Part shown: one piece after another, positions 49,492 through 59,098 of the stretch | Numbering within the stretch: the first letter of the stretch is position 1 | How the letters are laid out: each line of letters begins with the position of its first letter | Source of the DNA: Clostridia bacterium | GTDB lineage: Bacteria; Bacillota; Clostridia; Oscillospirales; Acutalibacteraceae | Length of the DNA: 64,000 bases | Reading direction: 5' to 3' | Assembly: GCA_900755895.1 (NCBI GenBank) | Contig: CAAEIG010000081.1 | Coordinates: 1-64,000, forward strand | Made by a program: the position numbers and the translations under genes | The notes under the pieces: model-generated | Told to the model about the DNA's origin: nothing | What the model saw: the letters and a program-made list of their open reading frames with translations, nothing else | Database searches by the model: none

Positions 49492-51566
49492 GACGATTTT
49501 ATAAGGCCCTGGTGAATCATCCTAAGACGGCAATCGGCATTTTCCTGGTGGCGACTGTAATTTGCGGATTTCTCAGCACCATGGTAAAAGTAAATTATGA
49601 CGTGGCAGATTATTTGCCTGAGAATAGCCCCTCCACCATAGCCATTGACGTGATGGAGCAGGAATTTGACGGAGGCATCCCCAATGCCCGGGTAATGGTT
49701 AAAGATGTGACCATCCCGGAAGCATTGAAGTGCAAAGAGCAGTTGGAGCAGTGTGATGGAGTCACCAATGTCACCTGGTTAGACGATGCAGTGGATATCC
49801 TCCAGCCGTTGGAGACCATGGATCAGGATACTGTGGAGACCTATTACAAGGACAACGCAGCGCTGTATTCCGTAACCATTGCAGACGGCATGCAAGTGGA
49901 AGCGGTTGCTTCCATGCGGGAGGCAGTGGGGGAAGAGAACGCCCTGAGCGGGGACGCTGTCTCCACAGCGGTAGCCACAACCGGAACCGTCAGTGAGGTG
50001 CAGCTTGTCACAGTGATTGCAGTGCTGTTTGTCCTGGTCGTGTTGATTGTGACCACCACATCCTGGATGGAGCCGGTGCTGGTTCTGTTGGGCGTGGGTG
50101 TGGCTGTGGTGATCAATGCCGGTACAAACTTGATGTTCGGTGAGATTTCCTTTGTGACAAACGCCGCAGGCCCCGTGCTGCAGTTGGCAGTATCCTTGGA
50201 CTATTCTGTGTTCTTGATCCACCGTTTTGAGGAATGTGTCCGGGAAACTTCCGATCCCAAGGAGGCCATGGTGGACGCCCTTTGCAAGTCCACCGGTTCC
50301 ATTTTGTCCAGTGGGCTTACGACGGTGATCGGATTCTTTGCCCTGATCTTCATGCAGTTCCGTCTGGGCTCGGATTTAGGTCTGGCCCTGGCCAAGGGCA
50401 TTGCCATCAGTTTGATTACTGTGTTTGTGTTCATGCCGGCAGTCATCCTGGTTTGCCAGAAATGGCTGCTTCGGTTTCGTCATCGCAGCTTCCTGCCGGG
50501 ATTCCAGAGATTCGGCAAGGGTGTTTCCAAAGTGATGATCCCCTTGGTCTGTGTGTTCTTAGTGGTGATTATCCCCAGCTATTTGGCGTCCAACCACAAC
50601 GATTTTTACTACAGTGCCGCTCACATTTACGGAGCGAATACCCAGTTGGGTCAGGATACCCAGGAAATTGAGGACCTGTTTGGCAAAAGCGATACCTATG
50701 TTGCTCTCGTCCCCCGGGGAGACCTGGAAAAGGAGCAGGGGCTTTCCAGCGCTTTGCAGGAGATTCCCCAGGTGAAAAGTATTCTTTCCTATGTGGATAC
50801 CGTGGGTGCGGAAATTCCCATGGAGTATTTGGATCAAGATGTGTTGGCACAGCTGGAATCCGAGGATTACAGCCGTCTGGTGCTCACCGTGGATGCCGAA
50901 CTGGAGGGAGAAGAGACGTTCCAGTTGGTGGAACAGGTCCGAAATACCTTGGAGGAGTTTTACCCGGATACCTATTATCTGGCAGGCAGTGGGGTGACCT
51001 CCTACGATCTGATGGACACCATCACGGACGACAATGCCAAGGTGAACCTGATCGCAATTGGCGCAGTATTCCTGGTATTGCTGCTGACGATGCGCTCCAT
51101 TTCGCTGCCGGTGATCCTAGTGCTGGGCATTGAAACCGCCATTTGGATCAATTTTTCCTTCCCCTACTTTACAGGGATGACCGTGTTCTATATTTCTTAC
51201 TTAATTGTCAGTTCGGTGCAGCTGGGTGCCACGGTGGACTACGCTATTTTGTTCACAGAGCGGTACCGGGAATTCCGTGGGTCCATGGGGAAAAAGCAGG
51301 CGGTAATCACCACCGTTTCCGTGGTGACGCCTTCGGTGATCACATCGGGCTCGGTTCTGGCGGTGGTAGGACTGTTGATGCATGGATTCTCCACTCATGG
51401 AATTTTGTCCCAGTTGGGATTGTTCATTGGCGTTGGCAGCTTGTTGTCTCTGGCAGTGGTGTTGTTTGTCCTACCCGGATTGCTTTACTTGCTGGATGGA
51501 TTTGTCCAACGCACAACGCTGCATGCAAACTTTTTCAATACATCTAAGGAGGATATCGTAAAATGA
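49488..51566 (+). CDS. MMPL/RND-family exporter
   Basis: The 692-residue protein has twelve predicted helices in two halves, each with one helix, a large outside loop and five further helices. VNYDVADYLPENSPSTIAID after helix 1, QLAVSLDYSVFLIHRFEE and VQLGATVDYAILFTERYREF in the helix 4 and helix 10 positions are typical MMPL motifs with the proton-relay aspartate-tyrosine pairs. The ATG follows GGGGAAGGGG. It overlaps both neighbours by four bases. It likely exports lipids or hydrophobic compounds. Confidence 0.92.
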   Translation: MRRFYKALVNHPKTAIGIFLVATVICGFLSTMVKVNYDVADYLPENSPSTIAIDVMEQEFDGGIPNARVMVKDVTIPEALKCKEQLEQCDGVTNVTWLDDAVDILQPLETMDQDTVETYYKDNAALYSVTIADGMQVEAVASMREAVGEENALSGDAVSTAVATTGTVSEVQLVTVIAVLFVLVVLIVTTTSWMEPVLVLLGVGVAVVINAGTNLMFGEISFVTNAAGPVLQLAVSLDYSVFLIHRFEECVRETSDPKEAMVDALCKSTGSILSSGLTTVIGFFALIFMQFRLGSDLGLALAKGIAISLITVFVFMPAVILVCQKWLLRFRHRSFLPGFQRFGKGVSKVMIPLVCVFLVVIIPSYLASNHNDFYYSAAHIYGANTQLGQDTQEIEDLFGKSDTYVALVPRGDLEKEQGLSSALQEIPQVKSILSYVDTVGAEIPMEYLDQDVLAQLESEDYSRLVLTVDAELEGEETFQLVEQVRNTLEEFYPDTYYLAGSGVTSYDLMDTITDDNAKVNLIAIGAVFLVLLLTMRSISLPVILVLGIETAIWINFSFPYFTGMTVFYISYLIVSSVQLGATVDYAILFTERYREFRGSMGKKQAVITTVSVVTPSVITSGSVLAVVGLLMHGFSTHGILSQLGLFIGVGSLLSLAVVLFVLPGLLYLLDGFVQRTTLHANFFNTSKEDIVK

Positions 51567-53533
51567 AACGATGGAAACGGGGCATGTCCCTGTGCTTAGT
51601 AGGTGCGCTGATGGTTACAGCGGCAGTACCGGCGTATGCGGCTCAGACGCCGGAGTCCTCGGAAAAGGAAGAAGTGGTTTACGCCACCTTGAAAGCCGAC
51701 GGCAGTTTGGATAGCACTTATGTAGTCAACAGCTTTTCAGGAGGGGAGATCACCGATTATGGCGATTACTCCGCTGTGAAGATGCTCAATACAGATGACC
51801 CGATCCAGCAGCAGGGGGATGAGATCACCTTTTCCACGGAAGAGGAAAAGGTCTACTATCAAGGAGATTTGCCGGACGCTCAATTGCCGTGGAACATCTC
51901 TCTCACCTATTCACTCGATGGCACCGAGATTTCCCCCGAGGAATTGGCGGGAAGCACCGGGGCTTTGGAGATTCGTTTTCAGGTGACGGAAAACCCGGAG
52001 TGTACTGGAAGTTTTTACGATGACTACGCATTGCAGGCCACCTTTACTTTGGATACGGAGCAGTGCAAGAGCATTACGGCTCCCGACGCTACCATTGCCA
52101 ATGTGGGTGGGAATAAGCAGCTGACGTATACCATTTTGCCTGGGGAAGGCATTGATACGCTGATCACCGCAGATGTGACGGATTTTGAGATGAATGCAGT
52201 CTCCATCAATGGAATTCGGTTGAACCTCAGTGTGGATGTGGACGACCAAGAGATCCGCGATAAAGTCAGCGAATTAATGGACGCAGTGAACCAATTGGAC
52301 GATGGGGCTGCAAAGCTTTCCGATGGTTCTGAAACCGTAAAGGGGGGAACCTCCCAGGTAAAGGATGGGGCATCCACGTTGCACAGTGGAGTTTCCCAGC
52401 TGGACCAGGGTGTGGTGGCCTTGCAGAGCGGTCTGGAGACTGTGCAGCAAGGATTGGACACTTTGAACAGCCAGTCTGCCATGTTGACCAGTGGCTCCAA
52501 GGAATTCCGTGATGCATTGCAGACCATGCAGGCTGCGGTGGATTCCATCTCTGTGACCAACGAGGATCTTTCTCAGTTGGCTACTGCATCGGGAGAAATC
52601 CGGGAAGCCATCGACCAGTTGTACACTGGAGCAACCACACTGCAACAGAACCTGGGAGTGGCCCAGTACAAAGCACTGATGGCGCAAAGTGGGCTGGACG
52701 TGGACAGTCTGAAGGCTCAGAATGCCAGTGCAGTGGCAACGATCCAAGGCTATGAGGACCTGTTGGAGCAGATGAGTGGGATCCCGGGACTCAGTGGAGT
52801 GGTGGACACGTACAAGTCCCAGCTGCTGGGAACTGCGGAGCAAATCAAAGCACTGCTCAATGCCAATACGGCAGCTTTGCAAGGAACGGAGTCCTATCTG
52901 GATGAGGTATCCGCCCAGCTTCCTGCGTTGACGGAAGGCCTTGCCCAGCTGAAAACGCAGTATGAAACCTTTGACACAGCAATTACGCAACTGGTAAATG
53001 CCCTTGGAAACATGACCGGAAACCTGGCCACCTTGGCGAACGGGATCGATCAGCTGGCCAATCGTTACACGGATTTGGATAATGGCATTAACAACTACAC
53101 AGATGGAGTGGCACAATTGGCAGCGGGATACAGCCAAGTGATGGAAGGAGTGTCCTCCTTGGCTCAGGGCAGCAAGGAACTGGTGTCCGGCTCTGGAGAT
53201 CTTTATGATGGCACAGTGGAACTTTACGATGGAGTGACGTCCCTGTGCAATGGTGCCCAGGAGATGGCGGACGGTACCGGGGAGTTCCGTGAGGAAGCGC
53301 CCAACATGAAGGAAGAGCTGGAAGAAAAAATCGACAGCCTCATGGAGTCCTTAGGCGGGGATCAAGATGGCACAGAATCCTTTGTGTCATCGAAAAATAC
53401 CCATGTGGAATCGGTGCAATTCGCATTCCAAACAACGGCGATCCAGAAGGAAGAGGAGGAGTCAGCTCCCACACAGGAGGAGGTTGCTCCCACCTTCTGG
53501 CAGAGATTGTCAGATTTGTTCACCAGTAAGTAA
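51563..53533 (+). CDS. Secreted YhgE/Pip-like protein with X-X-X-Leu-X-X-Gly heptad repeats
   Basis: The 656-residue protein has a signal peptide (GMSLCLVGALMVTAAVPAYA) and a beta-rich domain of about 200 residues. Long helical stretches with the heptad pattern follow: LDDGAAKLSDGSETVKGGTS, LHSGVSQLDQGVVALQSGLE and again LYDGTVELYDGVTSLCNGAQ. Such repeats occur in YhgE/Pip proteins, which are joined or adjacent to MMPL-type transporters. No C-terminal membrane helix is clear, so it is probably an extracytoplasmic partner of the exporter. The ATG overlaps the MMPL stop, after TAAGGAGG. Confidence 0.86.
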   Translation: MKRWKRGMSLCLVGALMVTAAVPAYAAQTPESSEKEEVVYATLKADGSLDSTYVVNSFSGGEITDYGDYSAVKMLNTDDPIQQQGDEITFSTEEEKVYYQGDLPDAQLPWNISLTYSLDGTEISPEELAGSTGALEIRFQVTENPECTGSFYDDYALQATFTLDTEQCKSITAPDATIANVGGNKQLTYTILPGEGIDTLITADVTDFEMNAVSINGIRLNLSVDVDDQEIRDKVSELMDAVNQLDDGAAKLSDGSETVKGGTSQVKDGASTLHSGVSQLDQGVVALQSGLETVQQGLDTLNSQSAMLTSGSKEFRDALQTMQAAVDSISVTNEDLSQLATASGEIREAIDQLYTGATTLQQNLGVAQYKALMAQSGLDVDSLKAQNASAVATIQGYEDLLEQMSGIPGLSGVVDTYKSQLLGTAEQIKALLNANTAALQGTESYLDEVSAQLPALTEGLAQLKTQYETFDTAITQLVNALGNMTGNLATLANGIDQLANRYTDLDNGINNYTDGVAQLAAGYSQVMEGVSSLAQGSKELVSGSGDLYDGTVELYDGVTSLCNGAQEMADGTGEFREEAPNMKEELEEKIDSLMESLGGDQDGTESFVSSKNTHVESVQFAFQTTAIQKEEEESAPTQEEVAPTFWQRLSDLFTSK

Positions 53534-53575
53534 AAATGTGATATGGATAGGTCCATTTGACACTGCCCAAAAGAA

Positions 53576-53613
53576 AGAACAGCGGAACTCTCGGGTTCCG
53601 CTGTTCTTTTTTA
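53576..53613 (+). terminator. Intrinsic terminator after the MMPL operon
   Basis: AGAACAGCGGAAC pairs with GTTCCGCTGTTCT around TCTCGG, followed by TTTTT. Confidence 0.95.
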
Positions 53614-53695
53614 GCTCTATATGAATTTCCCCAAAGCGTGACGGTGGATCGGGAATTGTCCTACCGAATCTACCGAGTGTAGTGCGTCAGCTTTA

Positions 53696-54742
53696 TCAGT
53701 CAAGTTCCACCTTTACAGGCAATCCTGTCTCCATGGACTGGTTGCAGGCAAGAGTAAAGGCCACAGAGCGCAGAGCGTCACGATAGGGGGAACGAATTTT
53801 GGAGCCGTCCCCGGTGAGTACGGCATCCACAAAGGTGCGGTCACAGATCTCACCGGCAAGGCCATCGTCTTCAATGAGGGTGACGTTTTCGCCGTCCATT
53901 TTCAGTGTTCCATCGCCTTTGACCACCAGCCCATTATCCATTTCCTCCTGGGGGCGGTCGGTGTAGATTTTCACCTTGTTGATGATGTAGTGATCCAGTC
54001 TGGCATCCGGAGCGCTAAAGGTGATCTTGGAGTCAAAGCAGCAGCCGGACTGGGCATAGCAGCCGGTGGTCACTGTACCCAGAGCGCCGTTTTGAAAACG
54101 GATCACAGTGGAGGACAGGTCATCGGTGTCATAGCCATCTACTCCCTGCACGAATCCACGGGTGGCTGTGGAGAAAACAGATTCCGGCTCGCCAAAGACG
54201 TAGCGCAGGATGTCAAATTGATGGATGGTCTGCTCCACAGCCTGACCACCGGAGAGGGATTTCACCTTCCACCAGGGAGCGTCGGGGATGCTGCTCATGC
54301 GAACACACTCCACGAAGGGAATCTGGTGGGATTGGATGAACTCCACAGTGGGGGCGATGGTGTTGGAGTAGCGGCATTGGAATCCGGAAGCGGTGATAAG
54401 CCCTTTGGCCTCTGCCGCATCCCGAATTTTCCGGCCCAGCTCGAGATCCAAAGCCAGAGGTTTCTCTACAAAGAAGGGGATCCCTCGGGCGATGGCTTCC
54501 ATCTCAATGTCACCGTGACTGGTGGGAGGGACACAGATGAACAGCATATCCGGCTTCACTATGTCGTACATCTCCCGGAAATCCACAAAGGCCTGACCGC
54601 TGCCAGCCTTTTGTACAAAGCCTTCTGCACGCTCCAAAATGAGATCGCAGAATCCGGCCAATTCGATGTCCGTGTATTTGAGAAAATGTTCCAAGTGATA
54701 GCTGCCAATTCCACCGCAGCCAACCATTGCCAATTTTTTCAT
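53696..54742 (-). CDS. Gfo/Idh/MocA-family NAD(P)-dependent oxidoreductase
   Basis: The 348-residue protein has an N-terminal Rossmann motif (KLAMVGCGGIGSYHLEHFLK) and CVPPTSHGDIEMEAIARGIP, FFVEKPLALDLELGRKIRDA with the catalytic EKP lysine near residue 94. The C-terminal domain has VEQTIHQFDILRYVFGEPES with the conserved histidine. The family oxidises sugars or cyclitols. The ATG follows GGAGGAA. It is downstream of a sugar isomerase/epimerase gene with a 49-bp gap, so they form a small sugar-catabolism operon. Confidence 0.93.
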   Translation of the reverse strand: MKKLAMVGCGGIGSYHLEHFLKYTDIELAGFCDLILERAEGFVQKAGSGQAFVDFREMYDIVKPDMLFICVPPTSHGDIEMEAIARGIPFFVEKPLALDLELGRKIRDAAEAKGLITASGFQCRYSNTIAPTVEFIQSHQIPFVECVRMSSIPDAPWWKVKSLSGGQAVEQTIHQFDILRYVFGEPESVFSTATRGFVQGVDGYDTDDLSSTVIRFQNGALGTVTTGCYAQSGCCFDSKITFSAPDARLDHYIINKVKIYTDRPQEEMDNGLVVKGDGTLKMDGENVTLIEDDGLAGEICDRTFVDAVLTGDGSKIRSPYRDALRSVAFTLACNQSMETGLPVKVELD

Positions 54743-54791
54743 ACTAGGTTCCTCCAAAAGAAAAGATTGATTATTTTGAAAGCATCACAGT

Positions 54792-55616
54792 TTACAGACT
54801 GATGATGTGGTCCAGAGCCATCTTGGTGATCTCATACTGGTATTCAGGCGTCCTGTGGAAGGTGTCCACTTCGGCGGTGAGATATCCCTGGTAGCCTGCG
54901 TTATCCAAGGAGGCCTTCACTTTGCACCAGTCAATGCTGCCCTCCAGCAGGTTGACAAAGTGACCGGCATTGGAACTGGTCCGTGCGAAGTCCTTGACAT
55001 GGACCTTGACGATCCGACTGCCCAGCACTTCAATCCAGTCCTGGGGGTTAGAGAAAATTTCCACATTGCCCACATCAAAATAGGCGCCGATACCGGGGCA
55101 ATCCAAGGTGTCGATAAAGGTTGCCATATCCCGAGGGGAGAGGAAAAATCCGTTCCACACGTTTTCCACGCCAACCTTCACACCGCTCTGTACGATCTCG
55201 TCCTTCAGAGCGGACAGGCTTTCCAAACTGTTGTCCCAAGCACGGGTGAGTGAGCGTTCATCGCTTACACCGCCGGGCACCACCAAAATTCCATCTGCGC
55301 CCAAAGCAGAGGCCAACTCCAGCTGTTTGCGAAGAATGTCTTGGCCTCGTCTGCGGCAAGCAGGGTCGTCAGAACCCAGTGTTTCTGCAACATACAGGGA
55401 GGAAGAAATGCTGTGAACCGGCAGATTGTACGCTTGGCTGAGCTTTTTGATCTCAGCTGTTTGGGCCGAGGTGGTGTCCATAGTCAGTGCATGACCGGTT
55501 GCTTCTCGATCCAAATTTAGCTCCACGCCGTCATACCCGGCGGCGGAGAGTTTCTGAAACAATTCCTCAAAGGGAACCTGAGCGGGGACCGTCCAGGCAT
55601 TCAGTGCTTTTTTCAT
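54792..55616 (-). CDS. Sugar phosphate isomerase/epimerase (AP endonuclease 2-like TIM barrel)
   Basis: The 274-residue protein has xylose-isomerase-like barrel motifs: AGYDGVELNLDREATGH, ILVVPGGVSDERSL, VKVGVENVWNGFFLSP, IGAYFDVGNVEIFSNPQDWI and GYLTAEVDTFHRTP, with the metal ligands Glu, Asp, His and Glu in place. The ATG follows AAGGAGGAG. With the downstream Gfo/Idh/MocA enzyme and the divergent AraC regulator it probably handles an uncommon sugar or cyclitol. Confidence 0.92.
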   Translation of the reverse strand: MKKALNAWTVPAQVPFEELFQKLSAAGYDGVELNLDREATGHALTMDTTSAQTAEIKKLSQAYNLPVHSISSSLYVAETLGSDDPACRRRGQDILRKQLELASALGADGILVVPGGVSDERSLTRAWDNSLESLSALKDEIVQSGVKVGVENVWNGFFLSPRDMATFIDTLDCPGIGAYFDVGNVEIFSNPQDWIEVLGSRIVKVHVKDFARTSSNAGHFVNLLEGSIDWCKVKASLDNAGYQGYLTAEVDTFHRTPEYQYEITKMALDHIISL

Positions 55617-55657
55617 GGGGAGACTCCTCCTTAGGCAGATGTAAAATCCCAGGGCCC

Positions 55658-55685
55658 TTGCCCTTTTGCACAATCAGTGTATAAT
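55658..55685 (+). promoter_or_regulatory. Sigma-A promoter of the AraC gene
   Basis: TTGCCC, 16 bp, TATAAT. A start of transcription near 55692 supports the ATG at 55758 (or 55725) over the upstream GTG. Confidence 0.72.
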
Positions 55686-55757
55686 GAAAAGGTGGAAAAA
55701 GCGATTGAGCATTCCACTGAAAACATGGACAAATCGACTGACCAAAGGGGGAAGAGC

Positions 55758-56615
55758 ATGCGCTCCCAAAGTTATCTCAGGTTGGAATCCGAAGCTGACT
55801 GCGATATTCGTGAGGACACCAGACCCTTGGTGGTCAACTGTGTTGGGCAGTACATAACCGACGGTGCCTTTACCACCAACAAACCCACAGGCCGCCAAGA
55901 TATTTACTTGATGTATTTAAGCCGGGGCAGTTTGACTCTTTACGTGGGCGACCAGCGCCATGAGTTGCCAGCGGGAGGGATGTTTTTGTTTGCACCGGAA
56001 ATCCCCTATCGTTACGGCAAGGAGGCGGGGGACGAGCTTTGCTACTATTGGGCGCATTTTACCGGATCCCGTGCTTTGGAGATGGTGGAGAGCTATGGCC
56101 TTTCCTTGGGACAGGTGTATTTGCCGGAAGGCCAGGAGGAGGCCGCCTCGGATTTCCGGATGCTGTTCCGGAGCTTTTACGGTAAAGGCCCGTTGTTTGA
56201 AGCGGAGGCTGCCGGGACACTGGCAGCTCTTTTGGCAAGGCTGGCCCGACGTTCCACTCAGCGGCAGGGAGGGCCGGGGCCTTGGCGGGTGCGGGATTCC
56301 TTGGACTACTTGTACCGTCATTATGCCCAGCCCATTCGCCTGGAGGAGCTGGCAGCACTGGAGCATTTGAGTCCCAGCCGGTATTCCGCTCTGTTCCGGA
56401 CCTGTATGGGAGTTTCGCCCCAAGGATTTCTCATTGGACTGCGGATCCAAAATGCCGCAGACCTGCTGCGGCGTACGGATTTGAGTATTGTCCAAGTGGC
56501 ATTGGCAGTGGGGTATGAGGATCCCCTGTATTTCAGCAGCCTATTTCACCGCAAAATGGGGACGTCGCCTTCACAATACCGCGTCAAGTTTTCCATGGCC
56601 AACGAGGAAGAGTAG
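55758..56615 (+). CDS. AraC-family transcriptional regulator
   Basis: The 285-residue protein has an N-terminal cupin-like sensing domain (QDIYLMYLSRGSLTLYVGDQ, ELPAGGMFLFAPEIPYRYG) and a C-terminal double HTH (IRLEELAALEHLSPSRYSAL and SIVQVALAVGYEDPLYFSSL followed by FHRKMGTSPSQYR). The ATG at 55758 follows AAAGGGGGAAG; ATG at 55725 is an alternative. It is divergent from the isomerase-oxidoreductase operon, its likely target. Confidence 0.92.
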   Translation: MRSQSYLRLESEADCDIREDTRPLVVNCVGQYITDGAFTTNKPTGRQDIYLMYLSRGSLTLYVGDQRHELPAGGMFLFAPEIPYRYGKEAGDELCYYWAHFTGSRALEMVESYGLSLGQVYLPEGQEEAASDFRMLFRSFYGKGPLFEAEAAGTLAALLARLARRSTQRQGGPGPWRVRDSLDYLYRHYAQPIRLEELAALEHLSPSRYSALFRTCMGVSPQGFLIGLRIQNAADLLRRTDLSIVQVALAVGYEDPLYFSSLFHRKMGTSPSQYRVKFSMANEEE

Positions 56616-56686
56616 AAGTAAGCAAGCCTCCCAGCGTTCTCACAATCGCGTTGGCAGGAAACTTGCATAGAGACAGACAAAAAAGA

Positions 56687-56728
56687 GGAAACCAACCGGC
56701 TTTGGAGCGAAGCGAGTTGGTTTCCTTT
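56687..56728. terminator. Bidirectional terminator between AraC and MFS genes
   Basis: GGAAACCAAC pairs perfectly with GTTGGTTTCC around a 19-base loop, with T-runs on both strands. Confidence 0.88.
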
Positions 56729-56750
56729 ATTTTGCAATAGGTTCTTTTGT

Positions 56751-57983
56751 TTAGTTGGACTGATGATGTCCTGACTTTGCAGCTATGGGGATCAAGAACA
56801 GACTGGGCACCAGGAGCAGAGCGGTGCAGATTAACCCCCAGGGTACGGAGATTTGTTGGGCAACCAGTCCCACAATGGGACCCCCGATGATTTGTCCAAA
56901 GGAATCCAGCTGACCGTTGGTTGAGAAGACCGTGGCACGCATTTTTTCCTCCACGTGATCGTTCATCCATGCGGTGATGACAGGGGTTCGAACGGTGCGG
57001 GTGAGCCCCGCCAAGAGGAACATTGCCAGCAGGAACCAAAAGTGATTGCCCACTGCAAAGAGGATCAGGGACACAATATATCCCGCACTGGTGACCATCA
57101 CGATGCCCGTGCGGCTGCTGATTCCCTGTTTTTCCAGCCGGGCAATGAGCACTTCCGAGGCCAGAATCCCTAGAACGCTGCCCAGTAAGCTCATAAATCC
57201 AAACCAAGTGACGCTGTTGAGAGGACCAAAATCGGGCAGCACGGTATCGTTGAGAAAGTGAACCGTGGACAGCCGGTCAAATCCCTCACTGGCCAAGCCG
57301 CCGCAGAAGGTGATGAGGAGCAGCGCCAGCAGCACAGGCGCTCCCTTTACAAAGCGCAGATTCAACCGGAACAGACTTACAAAGTCCTTGAGCAGTCCTT
57401 TTCTGTCTTCCAATGCAGGGGAGAAGCGAGTTTCCGGCATAATGCGGGCAAGGATCACTCCAAATGCCAGACAGAGCAAGCCTGCCAGGACAATGGGAAG
57501 CTGAAGATTCACATTCCCCAACAAGGTCCCCAGTATGACGCCAAGAATACTAGCTGCCTGTCCCAGTTGACCGCCCCGAAGGAATACCTTGTCCATGGGT
57601 TTGCCCTCTTCTTCCGAGGCAATCCAGGCCTCTAAAGCACCGGTGATAAAGGTGTCCCCACAGCCCCAAACCACCTGGGCCAGCAGTACAGTGCCAAACC
57701 AAGGCAGGGAGCCTTCCATGAGAAACCCCGCCCCGTACAGGAAGACACCGATAAGTACCGAGCGCCTGCGGCTGTACAGATCCGCCACCACTCCGGTGGG
57801 GACTTCAAACACAAAGCAAGCGGTTTCCAAAACAGTGCCCACAAGCACCAATTGAAGGGAATTGAGCCCCACCACCTTCAGGTGGTATACCATGGAGAGG
57901 ACCGTGGCCATGGAAAACAGCAAAGAAAAGCAAAAACGAAACAGCAGATATACAGAATAAGCCCGCGGCTTTTTTTGAGACAT
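56751..57983 (-). CDS. MFS transporter
   Basis: The 410-residue protein has twelve predicted helices. The motif A region after helix 2 reads VPTGVVADLYSRRRSVLIGV, and FVFEVPTG is typical of drug or sugar exporters of the MFS_1 group. The ATG follows AAAGGAGCG. It stands alone between terminators; the substrate is unknown. Confidence 0.92.
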   Translation of the reverse strand: MSQKKPRAYSVYLLFRFCFSLLFSMATVLSMVYHLKVVGLNSLQLVLVGTVLETACFVFEVPTGVVADLYSRRRSVLIGVFLYGAGFLMEGSLPWFGTVLLAQVVWGCGDTFITGALEAWIASEEEGKPMDKVFLRGGQLGQAASILGVILGTLLGNVNLQLPIVLAGLLCLAFGVILARIMPETRFSPALEDRKGLLKDFVSLFRLNLRFVKGAPVLLALLLITFCGGLASEGFDRLSTVHFLNDTVLPDFGPLNSVTWFGFMSLLGSVLGILASEVLIARLEKQGISSRTGIVMVTSAGYIVSLILFAVGNHFWFLLAMFLLAGLTRTVRTPVITAWMNDHVEEKMRATVFSTNGQLDSFGQIIGGPIVGLVAQQISVPWGLICTALLLVPSLFLIPIAAKSGHHQSN

Positions 57984-58111
57984 AAACAGTGCGCTCCTTT
58001 ACCTATGGAGAGACTTTCTAAGAAAAGGGAAATTCCCACTTTCCCGGCTGATTGTATCGCCGGTTTTGCTGGTTGTCAAGGGTGAATTGGGAGAGAGCTG
58101 CGGACAACAGA

Positions 58112-58142
58112 AAAACACCCCGCCAGGTAAGCGGGGTGTTTT
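58112..58142 (-). terminator. Terminator of the second sugar ABC operon
   Basis: AAAACACCCCGC pairs perfectly with GCGGGGTGTTTT around CAGGTAA. Confidence 0.93.
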
Positions 58143-58168
58143 GTGAGGATATGATGGAAGGAACGATG

Positions 58169-59080
58169 TTATCCCTTGATGGAGCCGATCATGACGCCCT
58201 TCACAAAGTATTTCTGAACGAAGGGGTACAAGCACATCACCGGCACAGTGGATACGATAATCAAGGAGTACTTCAGCAAATCGGCCAGTCCCTGTTTAGC
58301 GGCGGCCAATTCGGGGTCAGCGATTTGGCTGGTGTCAATGGTGTTTGCGATGAGGATTTCCCTCAGGAACAGCTGCAGAGGGAAGAGGTCCCGATTGGTG
58401 AGGTACAAAAAGCCGTTGAAGTAGGAGTTCCAGTGACCGATGGCGTAAAACAGAACCAGCACAGCGATGATGGCTTTGGACAGCGGCAGCACGATGGAGA
58501 AGAAAAACCGGGTGTCGCTGCATCCGTCAATTTGAGCTGCTTCCAACAGTTCGTTGGGGATGCTGGTCTGCAGGAAGGTGCGGGTGATCATCAGGTTGTA
58601 TGCGGAGATGGCGCCGGGCATCAGCATAGCCCAAACGGTGTCCAGCATGTGCAGGTCTTTAATCAACATGTAGTTGGGCACCATGCCGCCGTTGAAGATC
58701 ATGGTGAAGGTGAACAGGAACATGAACAGTGCCTGTCCGGGGATTCCCCTGCGGGACAGGGGATAGGCGGCAATCATGGTCATGGCGATGTTGATGAAAG
58801 TGCCTACAAAGGTGTAGAAGATGGTATTGCGATATCCAATCAGTACATCGTTTCGTTCAAAAACCGCCGCATAGCCCTCCAGGCTGAAGTCTACGGGCCA
58901 GAGGATGACTTTGCCAGCAGCCACTGCGGAGGCGGAGGAGAAGGAGGAAGAAACAATGTAGATCAGCGGATAAATGATCGCAATGAGCAGCACAGCCAAA
59001 ATGACGTGGATGACTGCGTAATAGATTTTGTCATCCCGGCTGAGCTGAATTTTCGTGTGAGCCGTTTTGGTGTTGGTCAT
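58169..59080 (-). CDS. Sugar ABC transporter permease (LplC/YtcP-like)
   Basis: The 303-residue protein has six predicted helices, VSSSFSSASAVAAGKVILWP near the N-terminus, the EAA loop ELLEAAQIDGCSDTRFFFSI near residue 183, and KYFVKGVMIGSIKG at the end. It is a close paralogue of the protein at 33568-34491. A start site rich in AAGGAGGAGAA lies 18 bases after the upstream permease. It is the last gene of the operon. Confidence 0.94.
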   Translation of the reverse strand: MTNTKTAHTKIQLSRDDKIYYAVIHVILAVLLIAIIYPLIYIVSSSFSSASAVAAGKVILWPVDFSLEGYAAVFERNDVLIGYRNTIFYTFVGTFINIAMTMIAAYPLSRRGIPGQALFMFLFTFTMIFNGGMVPNYMLIKDLHMLDTVWAMLMPGAISAYNLMITRTFLQTSIPNELLEAAQIDGCSDTRFFFSIVLPLSKAIIAVLVLFYAIGHWNSYFNGFLYLTNRDLFPLQLFLREILIANTIDTSQIADPELAAAKQGLADLLKYSLIIVSTVPVMCLYPFVQKYFVKGVMIGSIKG

Positions 59081-59098
59081 CTTATTCTCCTCCTTTCC

